Assembly: GCA_033439295.1 (NCBI GenBank)
Contig: JAVTLE010000001.1
Span: forward strand, 1,922,001 to 1,986,000
Length of the DNA stretch: 64,000 nucleotides
Source of the DNA: Deuterostichococcus epilithicus
Lineage: Eukaryota; Chlorophyta; Trebouxiophyceae; Prasiolales; Stichococcaceae
Direction of reading: 5' to 3'
Shown here: positions 10,273 to 21,017 of the stretch, in pieces
Numbering within the stretch: position 1 is the first letter of the stretch
Layout: every line of letters begins with the position of its first letter
Translations under genes and position numbers: made by a program
The notes under the pieces: model-generated
Database searches by the model: none
Seen by the model: only the letters and a program-made list of their open reading frames with translations
What the model was told of the DNA's origin: nothing

Positions 10273-10622
10273 ACTTGGTTACATACTGTGCAGTCAAGTG
10301 GCTGACTATAGCACAGGCCCGAAGGCGGTCGGAATGCGCAACAGCAAGCGACAAACTGAGGGAACAAACGGAAAGGACTTGGACTTGGACTTGGTTACAT
10401 ACTGTGCAGTCAAGTGGCTGACTATAGCACAGGCCCGAAGGCGGTCGGAATGCGCAACAGCAAGCGACAAACTGAGGGAACAAACGGAAAGGACTTGGAC
10501 TTGGACTTGGTTACATACTGTGCAGTCAAGTGGCTGACTATAGCACAGGCCCGAAGGCGGTCGGAATGCGCAACAGCAAGCGACAAGCTGAGGGAACAAA
10601 CGGAAAGGGCGTCGAGCAGACC
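10273..10622 (-). repeat. Three tandem 116-bp LINE-tail units, inverted
   Basis: ACTTGGTTACATACTGTGCA starts units at 10273, 10389 and 10505, a period of exactly 116 bp. Each unit is the last 100 bp of the LINE 3' UTR plus its hexamer tail, in minus orientation. The first unit pairs with 10165-10261 to make a near-perfect inverted repeat with arms of about 100 bp and a spacer of about 11 bp. Confidence 0.8.
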
Positions 10623-10631
10623 AAGTCAGTA

Positions 10632-11384
10632 AAGAAGATGGTGGCAGGTGGCAGGTGGCGGTGGCAAGTGGTAGGCGGCAGGTGACAGGTGACAGGTGGC
10701 AGGTNGCGGCGGCANGTGGCGGTGAGCGGNGGATGGTGGTGAGTGNCGGATAATGNGCTGCNGCGCGTGGTGGCGGCGGATGGCGGGTGGCAAGACTCGT
10801 TTTGCCGCGATANGTNTCGATCAACGGTGGTGGGNGGNGNGTGGCGGGTGNCAAGTGGCGGAGGTAAGCCATGGCGGCCGGCAGTGGTATGTGGCGGTGA
10901 GTGGCGGCATGTGATGGAGGACGGCGAAGGTTTTGGTGTGATGGATGGGTACTGTGTGGCAGATGGTGAAGGTGATGGTGGACGGCGGGTGGCGGGTAAT
11001 AGCACACGGTGGAGAGCGGTAACCAGCGGCGGCAAGCGGCAGCAAGTGGCGGTGAGTAGCGGGTGGTGGTGAGTGATGGGTGGCGGGTGGTGGCCGACTG
11101 TAGCNAGCGGTGGAATGTGGCGGCAAATGGTGGATGGCGGTGGTATAAATGGATTATCCCGAGTGGCGGGTGATGGCGATGGTAGCGGCAAGTGGCGGGC
11201 TGCGGGGGATAAGGGGCGACGGTAGTGGTAGAGGGTGGTGGCAGGTCTCGACTAATGGTGATGGCGGTGGTGGGCGGCGGGTCAAGGCAATGACGGTGGT
11301 GGCGGACGGGCGGCAAGCGGTGTGTGGCGGATGGTGGATAGGCTGACCAGCGAAGCGGCTGGTGAATGGGGTGACCCGTGTTTA
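10632..11384. repeat. G-rich minisatellite with unresolved bases
   Basis: Degenerate GGTGGC/GGCAAGTGG repeats, G-rich on the plus strand, with more than fifteen N positions between about 10700 and 11105. It resembles the arrays at 2040-2745 and 11411-11860. Open frames on both strands here are products of the repeat, not genes. The Ns suggest that reads from different repeat copies were collapsed. Confidence 0.7.
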
Positions 11385-11410
11385 GATGAGGGTTTAGGGT
11401 TTAGGGTTTN
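11385..11410 (+). repeat. Interstitial plant-type telomere-like motif
   Basis: About three TTTAGGG units (GGGTTTAGGGTTTAGGGTTT) sit between two G-rich arrays. The same unit is the telomere repeat of most plants and of chlorophytes such as Chlorella. A run this short is an interstitial remnant, not a chromosome end. Confidence 0.6.
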
Positions 11411-11861
11411 GCAAGTGNTAGGCGGCAGGTGGCNAGTGGCAGGTGGCGGCGGCAGGTGGCGGTGAGCGGTGGATGGTGGGGAGTGCCGGGTGGNGGGCTG
11501 CGGCGGGTGGCGGTGGCGGGTGGCGGGTGGCGGATGGCGGCGGGTAAAGGGCGGTGGGTGCTGNGTGGCAAGCCAACAAANAAGCAGGTGGTAGGCGGCA
11601 GGTGGCNGGTGGNNNGTGGTAGGCGGCAGGTGACAGGTGGCAGGTGGCGGCGGCAGGTGGCGGTGAGCGGTGGATGGTGGGGAGTGCCGGGTGGTGGGCT
11701 GCGGCGGGTGGCGGGGCGGGTGGCGGGTGGCGGATGGCGGCGGGTAACGGGCGGTGGGTGCTGGGTGGCAAGCCAACAAAGAAGCAGGTGGCAGGTGGTA
11801 GGCGGCAGGTGGCAGGTGGCGGCGGCAAGTGGCGGTGAGCTGTGGATGGTTGTGAGTGCCG
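11411..11861. repeat. G-rich minisatellite, third array
   Basis: Two long, similar super-units (about 11440-11590 and 11650-11790) share GGTGAGCGGTGGATGGTGGG, a GTGCCGGGTGG segment and the spacer AAGCCAACAAA. Several N positions remain. The right edge runs directly into a LINE fragment that starts at AGCACATGCTCTGG. Confidence 0.65.
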
Positions 11862-12488
11862 GGTGAGCACATGCTCTGGGTGTGTTCTGCTCTGCTAGAC
11901 CAGCGCCTCCAGCACGTGGAGCTGTTCAGCCGGGGCGACGCCACAGTCGAGGCGTTCATGCAGCAGGACCCTGCCAGCTTGGGGGTGTTTCTGCGGCATT
12001 GCGCCGATCGCTGCGCGGAGCTAGTGGGCTGGGGCTCGAGCTCTCAACGAGGCCTATCATCATCGGCTCACTCAGATGCCGGGGGCACTTTAGGCATGTT
12101 GCGCGGTCAGACATCCCGCAGCCTTGGCAGCGGGAGGTCAGGCCTAGCATGTGTTTTTCAGTCCTTGGCTTTTGTGTTTGGCCTGCTTCCACCAGCATGC
12201 AGGGCGCCTCACGGCGTTTCCGGTCCCAGCGAGCCAGAGAGCTCGGCGCCTTGTGCGCAACTGGTCCTGTATGTCTGCGCGGGGTTTACTGGGTTTACCC
12301 GCGGGTGCTGTGGCACATGACTCTATGACTGGACATGGTTGCCGATGTCGTTTTGGTCTGCTCGACACCGTTTCCGTTTGTTCCCTCAGCTTGTCGCTTT
12401 CTGTTGCGCATTCCGACCGCCTTCGGGCCTGTGCTATAGTCAGCCACTTGACTGCACAGTATGTAACCAAGTCCAAGTCCAAGTCCAA
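11862..12488 (+). pseudogene. LINE 3' end: last 60 codons plus UTR and (TCCAAG)n tail
   Basis: Begins EHMLWVCSALLDQRLQHVEL, the extreme C-terminus of the ORF2 described at 7346-8164, but the normal stop is changed (LGSSSQ is followed by Arg). The UTR lacks the 260-bp piece that follows the stop in the other copies (CATCATCG joins directly to GCTCACTCAGATG near 12063). It ends in (AAGTCC)4 at about 12466-12490, directly against the next element. Confidence 0.75.
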
Positions 12489-13160
12489 GTTGCGCGTTAG
12501 CCGATAGCTGGCGACGTCAGCCGCCTAGATGTCAGCCATTGCGAGCGCCAGCCCACTGTTACCTTGGGCTCGGTTGCTTTCACCAGCATGCAGGACACCT
12601 TGCGGCGGAACGGCCCCAGCAAGCCAGAGAGCTCGGCGCCTCGTGCGCTACCGGTCTGCATGTCTGCGCGGGGTTTACTGGGTTTGCCCGCGGGTGCCGT
12701 GGCACATAGAGACTTTGGCTCCACGTCTTATCTAGCGCGCCAATTTGTCAGCGGATCGTTCCAGCCGTGTGTGCAGGGCTTTGCTGCTGCCGCCGCCGTG
12801 ACCCTGCACTTGCAGGACCATCAGACAGTTCAGCCTCATCGGGACTATTGCCTTTCGCTAGTCTCATAGGACCTGCATTCCCCAGTGGTTTCAGCGTCCT
12901 CCACCGACCATTTTCGAACGACGATTTCTTTGGAGGTCCACCCCGCCGCGCCCTCGTTCACACGTGGGATGCCGCATTGTGCCGCATTGCCTTGTTCTAG
13001 GACTTGGCTTTGGTCTGGACGCCCGCTGTCAAAAACAAACAAACAAACAAACAAACAAACAAACAAACAAACAAACAAACAAACAAATAAACAAACAAAC
13101 AAACAAACAAACAAACAAACAAACAAACAAACAAACAAACAAACAAACAAACAAACAAAA
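12489..13160 (+). mobile_element. LINE 3' end with long (CAAA)n tail
   Basis: The inverted counterpart of 1359-1925, starting GCGCGTTAGCCGATAGCTGG and ending in an almost pure CAAA tract of about 125 bp (13033-13160, one CAAATAAA variant). The tail is much longer than the one in the other copy. All ORFs through the tract (poly Lys-Gln-Thr-Asn or Phe-Val-Cys-Leu) are repeat translations. Confidence 0.75.
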
Positions 13161-13575
13161 AAACAGCTTGTCGCTTGCTGTTGCGCATTCCGACCGCCTT
13201 CGGGCCTGTGCTGTAGTCAGCCACTTGACTGCACAGTATGTATCCAAGTCCAAGTCCAAACAAACGAACAAACATAAAAACATCGGGACTGTTGCCTTTC
13301 GCGGGTCTCATGGGACCTCCTTTCCCTAATGGTTTCAGCATCCTCCACCGACACTTTCAAACGACGATTCACCATTCTTTGGTAAATCACCCTGTTCAAC
13401 CTCTGTTGCGCATTACCCGGCTGCGGCCTGTGGTACAGTCAGCCACTTGACTGTACAATATGTAATCAAGTCCAACTTTAAGTCCTGCCGAGCCCCATTG
13501 TGCCACATTGCCTTGTTCTTGAGCTTGGCTTTGGTCTGGATGCCGTTTGTAGAAACAAACCAACAAACAAATGAC
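13161..13575 (+). mobile_element. Chimeric LINE tail scraps
   Basis: A (TCCAAG)-tailed UTR end (13164-13257) sits inside the CAAA tract, followed by AAACAAACGAACAAAC. From 13281 a diverged copy of the (CAAA)-type UTR follows, itself interrupted at about 13405-13490 by a degraded (TCCAAG)-type end. It closes with ACAAACCAACAAACAAAT near 13555-13571. This shows at least two rounds of insertion into tails. Confidence 0.6.
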
Positions 13576-14567
13576 AATGCTGTTTCATCAAGTGTCTTGT
13601 TGATAACCACCTAATATTCGGTCAATACAGCTCAGCGCGCTATCATTGCGCTTGCAAGGGGGGCGAACATGGACAAATGTACAATACAAACAAGTGGAAA
13701 ACCGCCAAGCCAGAGTCGGAGGTGCTTGAAGAAGGTGCTACATCATGAGAAGCTATGCCGGCCGCTAGCGTCTAGATAGTAGTCGAGGATACAGAGAGGC
13801 TTACGGTGCATGCCTCGATGAAGCTCATCCATTCACAAGCCCAGCTGCGGCTTGCAGATGATGCACTGGTGCAATTCTGCAACAGAGCCTGATCAGGATC
13901 TGCACCACGTCCAAACCCCAGCCGCACATTACTGAGCCTGATTTCAACTAAGAGTCATGACCTGTCTGCATCGGATTCGCCTTCACAGCAGTGGCGACAG
14001 TTCCTCGTGCATGTGCACCTGTGCTCAGCCTGGTGGTGATAGCTGCATTGCCCTAACACCATTGCTCAGGGTGTCACGCGCACTGCTGCGATAGCTGGCG
14101 ATGTCTTGGTTGCCGAGACGCTAGGCGTCCTGCAGAATCACCAGTTCTGTCAAGTATTGTGAAGCATGCCAACATCCTATGAACAACAAACCGACTGCAC
14201 AAAGATCTCGAAACACACAGCTCACGATACCTACTTTTTTGCAACATTGGCAGAGGGATCATTGTGCGTCGCGACAGACTCCATTGGCGCATCCGAAACG
14301 GATGCGGCGGATGCCTCCACCACCGCTGGCTTGCTCTGAAGGGCGGTGAGGACAGGCTAATCAGCAACGTCACACGTCAGATGAACGGCGCTCAAATCAT
14401 CGGGTTCGTGCCCTTGACACGCTGCACAGCAGCAGCCTGCACGCACATTTGCATTTAAAAACGAGGATGGTGTCTGAAAGTATGCACAACAGGAACGCAA
14501 AATCGTGTAAAGGGTGAAAAATCAGAATGGACCGAAGTGGCCAGTGGCGTGCCATACAATTCCAGAG
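13576..14567. other. Transition between repeats and gene-rich DNA, no gene seen
   Basis: I see no conserved coding frame, RNA gene or LINE similarity in this kilobase. Its base composition is closer to that of introns in the window. It probably includes the 3' untranslated region of the SMP/C2 gene on the minus strand. Confidence 0.5.
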
Positions 14568-17500
14568 TCAGAGTATGCTATGTGTACTTGACTTGCTGAG
14601 GATTGCGCCTCTGTGGTGACGCGACGCTGCTGTCCAAGTCGCAGTCATGCGAGGCGTGGCGTTGTTGGGCGTCTGCCCAGGGTTTAGGCCTGAGGGGTTG
14701 GGGTTCACCTTGTGGTGGAACAGCCCGTGCAGCCGGCCGTGCTGCTGGTCGGCAGCTGCCTCCGTTCCTGACTGGCGGTAGGTGTAGGGTATCCACTGCA
14801 CCTTGAGCGTTAGCTTCGCTGCCGGCTTGGTCCTCCGCATATCGCACACCGCCACCTGCACAGGTGCACGCAGTTGAACACGCGCAGAACCAGGTGAGCA
14901 GGGACGCCTCCTGTGCTGGAGGACATCCACTTGGGTGCACCGGCTTGTGCAAATTCTGAGGCTTGCGAGGACCATAGCTAGCAGCGAAGGCTCTTGCATT
15001 TGGTCTATCAGCCCAAGACAGTGCCGGCAGCATGCTGCCCTGCAGGGTTTCACTGTCGCAAGCACAAGCATGGACAATTGCGGCGTCTGGCAGCAGCCGC
15101 GCTGCATGCCACATGCTCCATGCTGAGCGCACGTTTGTCAGCGAGATGGGGGAAGGCAAGTGCTGTTGAGGCCATGCGGACGCCCGGCAGCTGGCAGACC
15201 GCGTGCTTGTTGGTCATGTGCACGCTCTCAGCAGAACAGGGCAGATGCATGCTGGAAGAAGCGAAGGGAAGGATGCCATGTCAGATGGGAGCATGTCTGT
15301 GAGCGTAAAATCGCAGTCTAAGGCGAGCCATGAGTCGGGCTGGCAGCGGAACAAGTGAGGCTCGTGGTGTATGTAACCGAGTTGTGTGTGTCAGTGCGCA
15401 CGTCTGTGAGCGGGAAGTCGCCGTCCCAGGTGGCGAGCCGCGCATCGGACGGCAGCTCCCGCAGCTTCTCCGCGATGGGGAAGCTGAGCTTGCCCATCAG
15501 CTCGTCGCCAATGAGGTCGTCGTCGATGCACTCGATCTCCAGCGTCTCGCTCGCGTCCACCTGCACGAGTTTTCGAGTTTATCGGAACGCCGCCGGCTTG
15601 GTGCTATGTTGCTCTGGACCGGCAGCTTTGCATTGGCTGCTGGGGCCTGATGTCACCTCCTGATATTGCTCGGGAGCTACTCGGCTGCAGCCTACAGGCG
15701 CCCATTCCGGCTCGCAGATGCAGCCAGGCGGCTGGCAGCGGCAGACCAGTGTTCCCGACACTGGCCAACTGCATCCCGCACGAGGCTAGAACTGTGCACC
15801 CTTGAAAAAAGCCAGACAGCCAGCGGCAATCAGTGAGGAGGGGTGGTGATCCAAGGACAGCAGCGCGGGGACAATAGCATGAGACGGATCCAGGTTGCAG
15901 GAAGTCTCACGTTGAGCCACTCAAACTTCTGGTTCCAGGTGGGCTGCAGCGTGGCGGAGATGACCCACGACTTCTGCTCCTTGTGCTTGCCCAGCTTGAA
16001 GGTGCAGAAGGGGTCCGATGTGGTGCCGTCCTTAGCGGGCAGCTCATCCCCCTTCACCAGTCGCACCAGCAGCGCCCCCTGCACAGATGAGATTGGTTTC
16101 TGTTTTGCTGTACCAGACTTACGAACATGTCGTGCCGTCCTGGACCGGCAGCTCGTCGGCCTTCACCAAGCGGCACCAGCAGGACCCCTTGCGCGGCGAA
16201 TTGATGCTGTGTCTCGTGTGCACACAATAGTAACTAGCGTGCCAGGGATTGCTCTGCACACCCAATCAGAGAGCTACACCAGCATCGTCCTGAAAGCCTC
16301 CGAAAATTGGAGGCGCCAGAGCTGGCTTTAAAGCCAATGCAAACAGAGGGGGGTGGAACTAGGGAAGCAGTGCGCACCCATCGGCTCGGAGGGGTGGTGG
16401 ATGTAACCCTTCTTGATGGGTGCATGTGAGAACGGACAGATGGAAGCTGACCAGGTCGAGCTTGGTAACAGGGATCATGGGTGCGCACGCTGAGCGACTG
16501 TGACGGGTGGCGTGCCATCTTCTCGAAAGGCGTGTATGTGACCCGCATGTGCAGCTCGCCTTCACCCTGACCGCAGCCATCCGGGTTGCTCCACTGCCCC
16601 TTGCCCAGGTCGTACCTGTGCGCACCACAGTCGTGGCTTCAGATGCCTGAATGCGTCCCTAGGGTAGATTAGTCTGCCAAGTGCTTCTGGTTCAAAGAAG
16701 CTGATTCCTCGGGGCAATGCATGAGCAGCTGTGGCATGGCCGCTGCACAGGCAGGAGGTTCCAGACCCCTGAACTACCAAATGCTGTTGTGAGTGCACAC
16801 TTGCCGCTCCAGATTACTACCGCTGGCACTGCTCCAACGTGTGAAGGTCGCAGCCGAGGCCGGTCAGCTGGTGAAAGCGCAGGAGATGCGCACCAGTCGT
16901 CAAACTCCTGGCAGGGGGACTGCGAGAAGCGGTTGATCTGCACCATGGCACGCCCCATGAGTGTTTGGCTGCCGACGACTTCGGTTGCGCCTTTGATGAT
17001 GTTGAGGTTGAGCAGCTCCTGCAGTGCAAGGAAAGAGCCACAGGTGAAATCTGCGTCAACTTTGTTCCGCAGAGAGTCAAAAGCTCACTTTCAGGGCGTG
17101 AAGGAAGAGGTAGTACCATCTTGGATGGCACACCGACGCTTTGCGCGGCACAGACAGTACCTCGGCTGACAGTAATATAACTTTGATAGGTGCCTTTCCA
17201 CACCAAGACTGCAGCACACCTTCGGCTGGAACAGATCGTGGTCGAACATCTCCACACGCAGGAACTGCGTGCTCGGCTCCTGCAGGGCGACGGCGACAGG
17301 CAGGTCAATCCAGAGGGCCAGACGACGGCCACCTGCAGTGCCAGCAGCAAACAAAGGCCTGCAGAAGATCAGTTGAGTCACAGCTGCAAGAGCAGCGCCG
17401 GCACAAACCCTACTCCTTCAGCCTGCAGACTATTGCACACGCCGCCAGGAACGTGCGGCCAGTACAGAAGTGCTATCACTATTGAGGGGGTGTGATCAGG

Positions 17501-20500
17501 ATTGCCAGCGATCAGCACACACACCGCACCTGCACCAGCACGTGCTTGGTCTCGTTCCAGGTGGGGTGCAGCGTCTTCTTCTTCACAGACGTCTTCTCCT
17601 TGGCCAGCGGCAGCGTGGACAGCTCCACAAAGGGGTCGGACTTGCCGAGCACATCGTACTTCTTCAGGCCGCGCGCCTCGATGACCTCGACCGTCAGCAG
17701 CCCCACATGCCTGCGTGATCAGGCCGGGTGTGGTGATGTTGTAGTCTTGGCAGCGCACTGCCCTCCTTCAGACTGCACGCCTTCACGACGGTCAGCAGCC
17801 CCCGTGTGCTCATGTGGGGGCAGTCCAAGCGAGGTGTGATCCTGCCACAGACTGTGCATGTGCGAACTGTTGCGATGAGCGAAGTCAGCACCTGCACAGC
17901 ATTGAGGAGTTTGGCATGGCTGGAGGAACAGCTGCCCATCTGACTGGCCGCAGTGCTTGCTGGTGTGCACAGGGCGGGCTCGCATGGAGACGGTATATCT
18001 GGGTTACCTTTGGCAGGCGGAAAAGGGACTTCCGATAATAATCGTTGGCACTGCCTGTTGAAACTCATAACTTGAACTCACCGCATCTCCAGGATGGAGT
18101 AGTCGAAGTTGGGGTCGGGCGACAGCGGCACCACGATGCGGTTGGGCCACACGAAGAGGTCCGTAAGCGTGTGCCGCAGAAAGGGGTCAAGCCACATCAT
18201 GATGGGCTTAACAACAACCGCGCCGCCCACCTGCTTGCCCACCTCCAGCGTGAAGTTAATCTGCGGCAGGGCCGCGGGGGCGTCAGCAGCACGCAAGTTG
18301 CACAGGGCATGAGCGAATGTGGGCAGCAGTCGGGTCCAATGCTGCACATTGTTGAACACAGGCCCAAGGCATGCCAGTGGCACGCAGCAGAACCCAGGCA
18401 TCCAGCAGATTGACCGAAGATCGACGAGCTGCTCGGGATTTGTATATGCAGCTCATGAGCACGACACGTGCAGCCAATGAGGTCATCAGCCAATCAGCCA
18501 ATGCTGAGGTTCACAATGCATGGTCCAAGAGCATGCTGGTTTGCAGATAGCAGGACGGCACCTGAGGGGGCGCTTTCATTGCGACCACCATGCCGGCAAC
18601 CACGGGCACATCGTCGATCAGGGGCTTCATCGAGATACGCCACACACCGCTCATCTGCAAGCCGCAAGTGGCTCACAGTCAGGCCTTGCCGCACATATGT
18701 TTGCGGCATGTGTTTTGAACAGCCAAATTCCCTTTCTGAACAGCTGCTGCTGCTGCAGGTCAGGGGTGGTCAGACATTGCTAGCGCTGGCAGGAGTGGAG
18801 CCAGCGGCGCAGCACTTCAAGTGCACAGCAAAGAACAGCAGGACGTTCCAGAAGGCACAAGCCTCACCCGCAGGTTGGAGACCTTTGGCACCATGCGCAG
18901 CAGTGTGCCCAGGCTGACGATGGGCTCGATGGCCAGCGCGATGTTGGCCTCGCCTGCCCACCGGAAGCCCACCTGCAGCAGAGGAGGCCACGCCAGAATG
19001 CGGTGGGCCTGAGTGAAGAGACGCAAGGAAGGGTGCGACAAGAGGCAGCAGCCGAGAAGCCACAAGTCGGCATTCGCAAGGGGAGTGAAAGCACTGTGGT
19101 ATGTGGGGACAGCGCTCAGCGGCCGATGCACCTGCCCGCTCTGCGGCACCTCATCGCCATGCATGCACCCTCCTTTGGGGGCTGGCTGCACATCTGGCGA
19201 CGCCTCTCGCACCGGCGGCACACATCCAGGGGAAATGTGATCCATCCATGGCATACAACTGACCTCCAGGGTAATCTCCTCGGGGTTGGACTTGTCCACC
19301 CACACGTTGTCGATCTTGAAGGGCGCGTCGCCAAAAGTGAGCGTGCGGAAGTAGATCTTCTTGACAAGGCCCGGCGGCTTGTACGCGTCCAGCAGCGGCT
19401 CCACCGATTGCTGCGGCGGCAGGAATCGGGCGTATCAGATGCTCAAATGCTTTCCATGACTGAGTGCAGAAAGAAGTGACCTGTCAACGATTGATGTTGC
19501 TTTGTGAGCGATGTAGCCTGGCAGCGCGCTGACCTGCCATGTGTCCTCACAATGTAGTGGGCAGCAGACCAGCGGCAGCTCCAATATCAGACTAGGACTC
19601 GTCGAAAGAAGGCGACCGAGTACAGGAACAAGATTAATCAATGGCAGGCGCAGAGGAGAGACTGGATTATCTGCCAAGCCCGTGTGCGGCTGTGCTCCTC
19701 ACCTTCACAGCCTCGCAGATGGCCGGGTCGTAAAATGGCCACATCTGCATCAAGATGCTGTTGAGCCACTGCATGACACGCGAGCCGTCGTCGAGTCATC
19801 GAGAGGTCGTGAGAAGCTGAGGCAATTGCTGAAACTCTTCGAGTCAGTCTTTGGCAAACAGCGTCTCGAGCGGTTGGATTTGGCTCGCTGCAGGCCGCAC
19901 TATAACCTTAGATGTGTGCAAAAGCAGGGAGCCAATGCTCGCAACCGCACCTCAACACGCTCGTGCTCCTCGTAGTGGATCCAGGCTGGCACAGTCCCCA
20001 CCAGCTCCTTGAGGCCTTTCAGGCCTGGGTACACGTTCAGCTGCACGAATACGCAAAGATTGTCAGCTTTGGAGACCAGATTCCTCCTCCAGAGGCCCAA
20101 CCTGCGCAGGCGATCCGTGTCAATGGTGACTTGTTGCAAGCCATATGCGCCAGAGCAATATCAGAAGGACCAGCGCGCGCTGTGCCATGAACAGCTCTTT
20201 TTGTCATGTCACCTTCTCGATGTTCTCCGCCTTGTGCTGCTCGTTCTTGTGTTTCCAGAAGCTGAAGCCCAGGCCGGCGGGCACGCCGTAGAGCAGGCTC
20301 CACAGCGTGAGCTCGCCCCACCGCGGGGGAAACAATTCGATCATGAGCAGGAAGCCCAGCGCTGCCACCGCCAGCAGCCCCTGCGCGGGCGCCGGCGCAG
20401 ATGTTGGAACTTTTTCAGCAGGGACGCATCAGTACGTTCAGGGCTGAGATGTTTACACACTGAAGACATCATTCGGCAGTCAGACAATACTGCAAATACG

Positions 20501-21017
20501 GGGATGCTAGTATTACAGTCTCATCACCCATATCATCACCCACCAGGACGACGGTGGAGGCGGGGATGACATGGTCGTCTGGCGTCGGCGGCAGCGGCGA
20601 AGCGGCCACCTTCCCTGTCGGGGAGCCCTGCTTCGCGTCCACCACATCCTTTGCGGCCTGGTCCGGCTCACCTGCCAGCGCTGTGTTCTCGCCCTTCACC
20701 AGGCCCTCTTGCTGCTGCGTGCTCGGCCGCGGCGCGGAGGCGCCCTTGCCTTCCGCCGGCTTGGGCTGCGCGTCTACGCCCGGCACCTTGCTGACATCGG
20801 GCGGCGCACCCCCGCTGGGCTTCGGCGGTGGCGCCTGCACGTTCAACATGGGCTTGCCGGGCGTGACGCCGCCGCCGGAGCCGCTCTTGGGCGTTGTTGC
20901 CGGGCTATCAGACGCCTCCGAAGGCTGCGGGCTGGCGCCTTCCCGGTCCTTCGACTTTCGTGAGAACATCTTGTCAACCTTTTTGCCGCTCTTCTTGAGC
21001 GTTTCTCCGAGCCCCAT
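14568..21017 (-). CDS. Extended-synaptotagmin-like protein (membrane hairpin, SMP domain, two C2 domains)
   Basis: Fifteen exons, all phases closing, give about 809 aa: 21017-20544, 20380-20213, 20040-19951, 19768-19703, 19410-19264, 18972-18868, 18654-18562, 18260-18082, 17710-17530, 17279-17220, 17018-16894, 16615-16489, 16078-15911, 15560-15402, 14855-14568. Residues 1-158 are a basic then Pro/Ala-rich linker (MGLGETLKKSGKKVDKMFSR). Residues about 160-200 form a hydrophobic hairpin. Residues 215-440 match the SMP lipid-binding domain (LNVYPGLKGLKELVG, WLNSILMQMWPFYDP). C2A starts near 442 (GKSDPFVEL, FDHDL acidic loops) and C2B near 606 (TSDPFCTF, IECIDDDLIGDE). In the family such proteins sit in the ER and tether it to the plasma membrane while moving lipids; that role is inferred here. 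The first ATG in the open frame after an upstream stop-free 22 codons was chosen because it gives the charged N-terminus. Confidence 0.85.
16118..16188 (-). repeat. Decayed copy of the start of exon 13 (C2B) inside the preceding intron
   Basis: Minus-strand 16188 down to about 16118 resembles the first 70 bases of the exon that begins at 16078: GGGGTCCTGCTGGTG against GGGGCGCTGCTGGTG, later GACGAGCTGCCGGTCCAGGA against GATGAGCTGCCCGCTAAGGA, then ACGGCAC in both. One extra base after the fifth codon breaks the frame. An AG still precedes it. The offset between the copies is about 110 bp. Confidence 0.75.
17756..17812 (-). repeat. Decayed copy of the start of exon 9 (C2A) inside the preceding intron
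   Basis: On the minus strand GGGCTGCTGACCGTCGTGAA with GGCGTGCAGTCTGAAG mirrors the real exon start (17710 down), GGGCTGCTGACGGTCGAGGT with GGCGCGCGGCCTGAAG. Translated, RGLLTVVKACSLKEG stands against HVGLLTVEVIEARGLKK. The copy is about 100 bp upstream of the acceptor and lacks a good acceptor of its own. Confidence 0.7.

Noticed and set aside
10743-11316. CRISPR-like array
   Set aside because: The repeats are degenerate, directly adjacent and without unique spacers of constant length; this is a eukaryotic minisatellite.
12845-13341. Phe-Val-Cys-Leu and Lys-Gln-Thr-Asn repeat ORFs
   Set aside because: Pure translation of the (CAAA)n LINE tail.
14856-15401. A sixth ghost exon before the last exon of the SMP/C2 gene
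   Set aside because: CCGGCTTG near 14939-14946 echoes the exon, but the similarity does not extend beyond a few bases.
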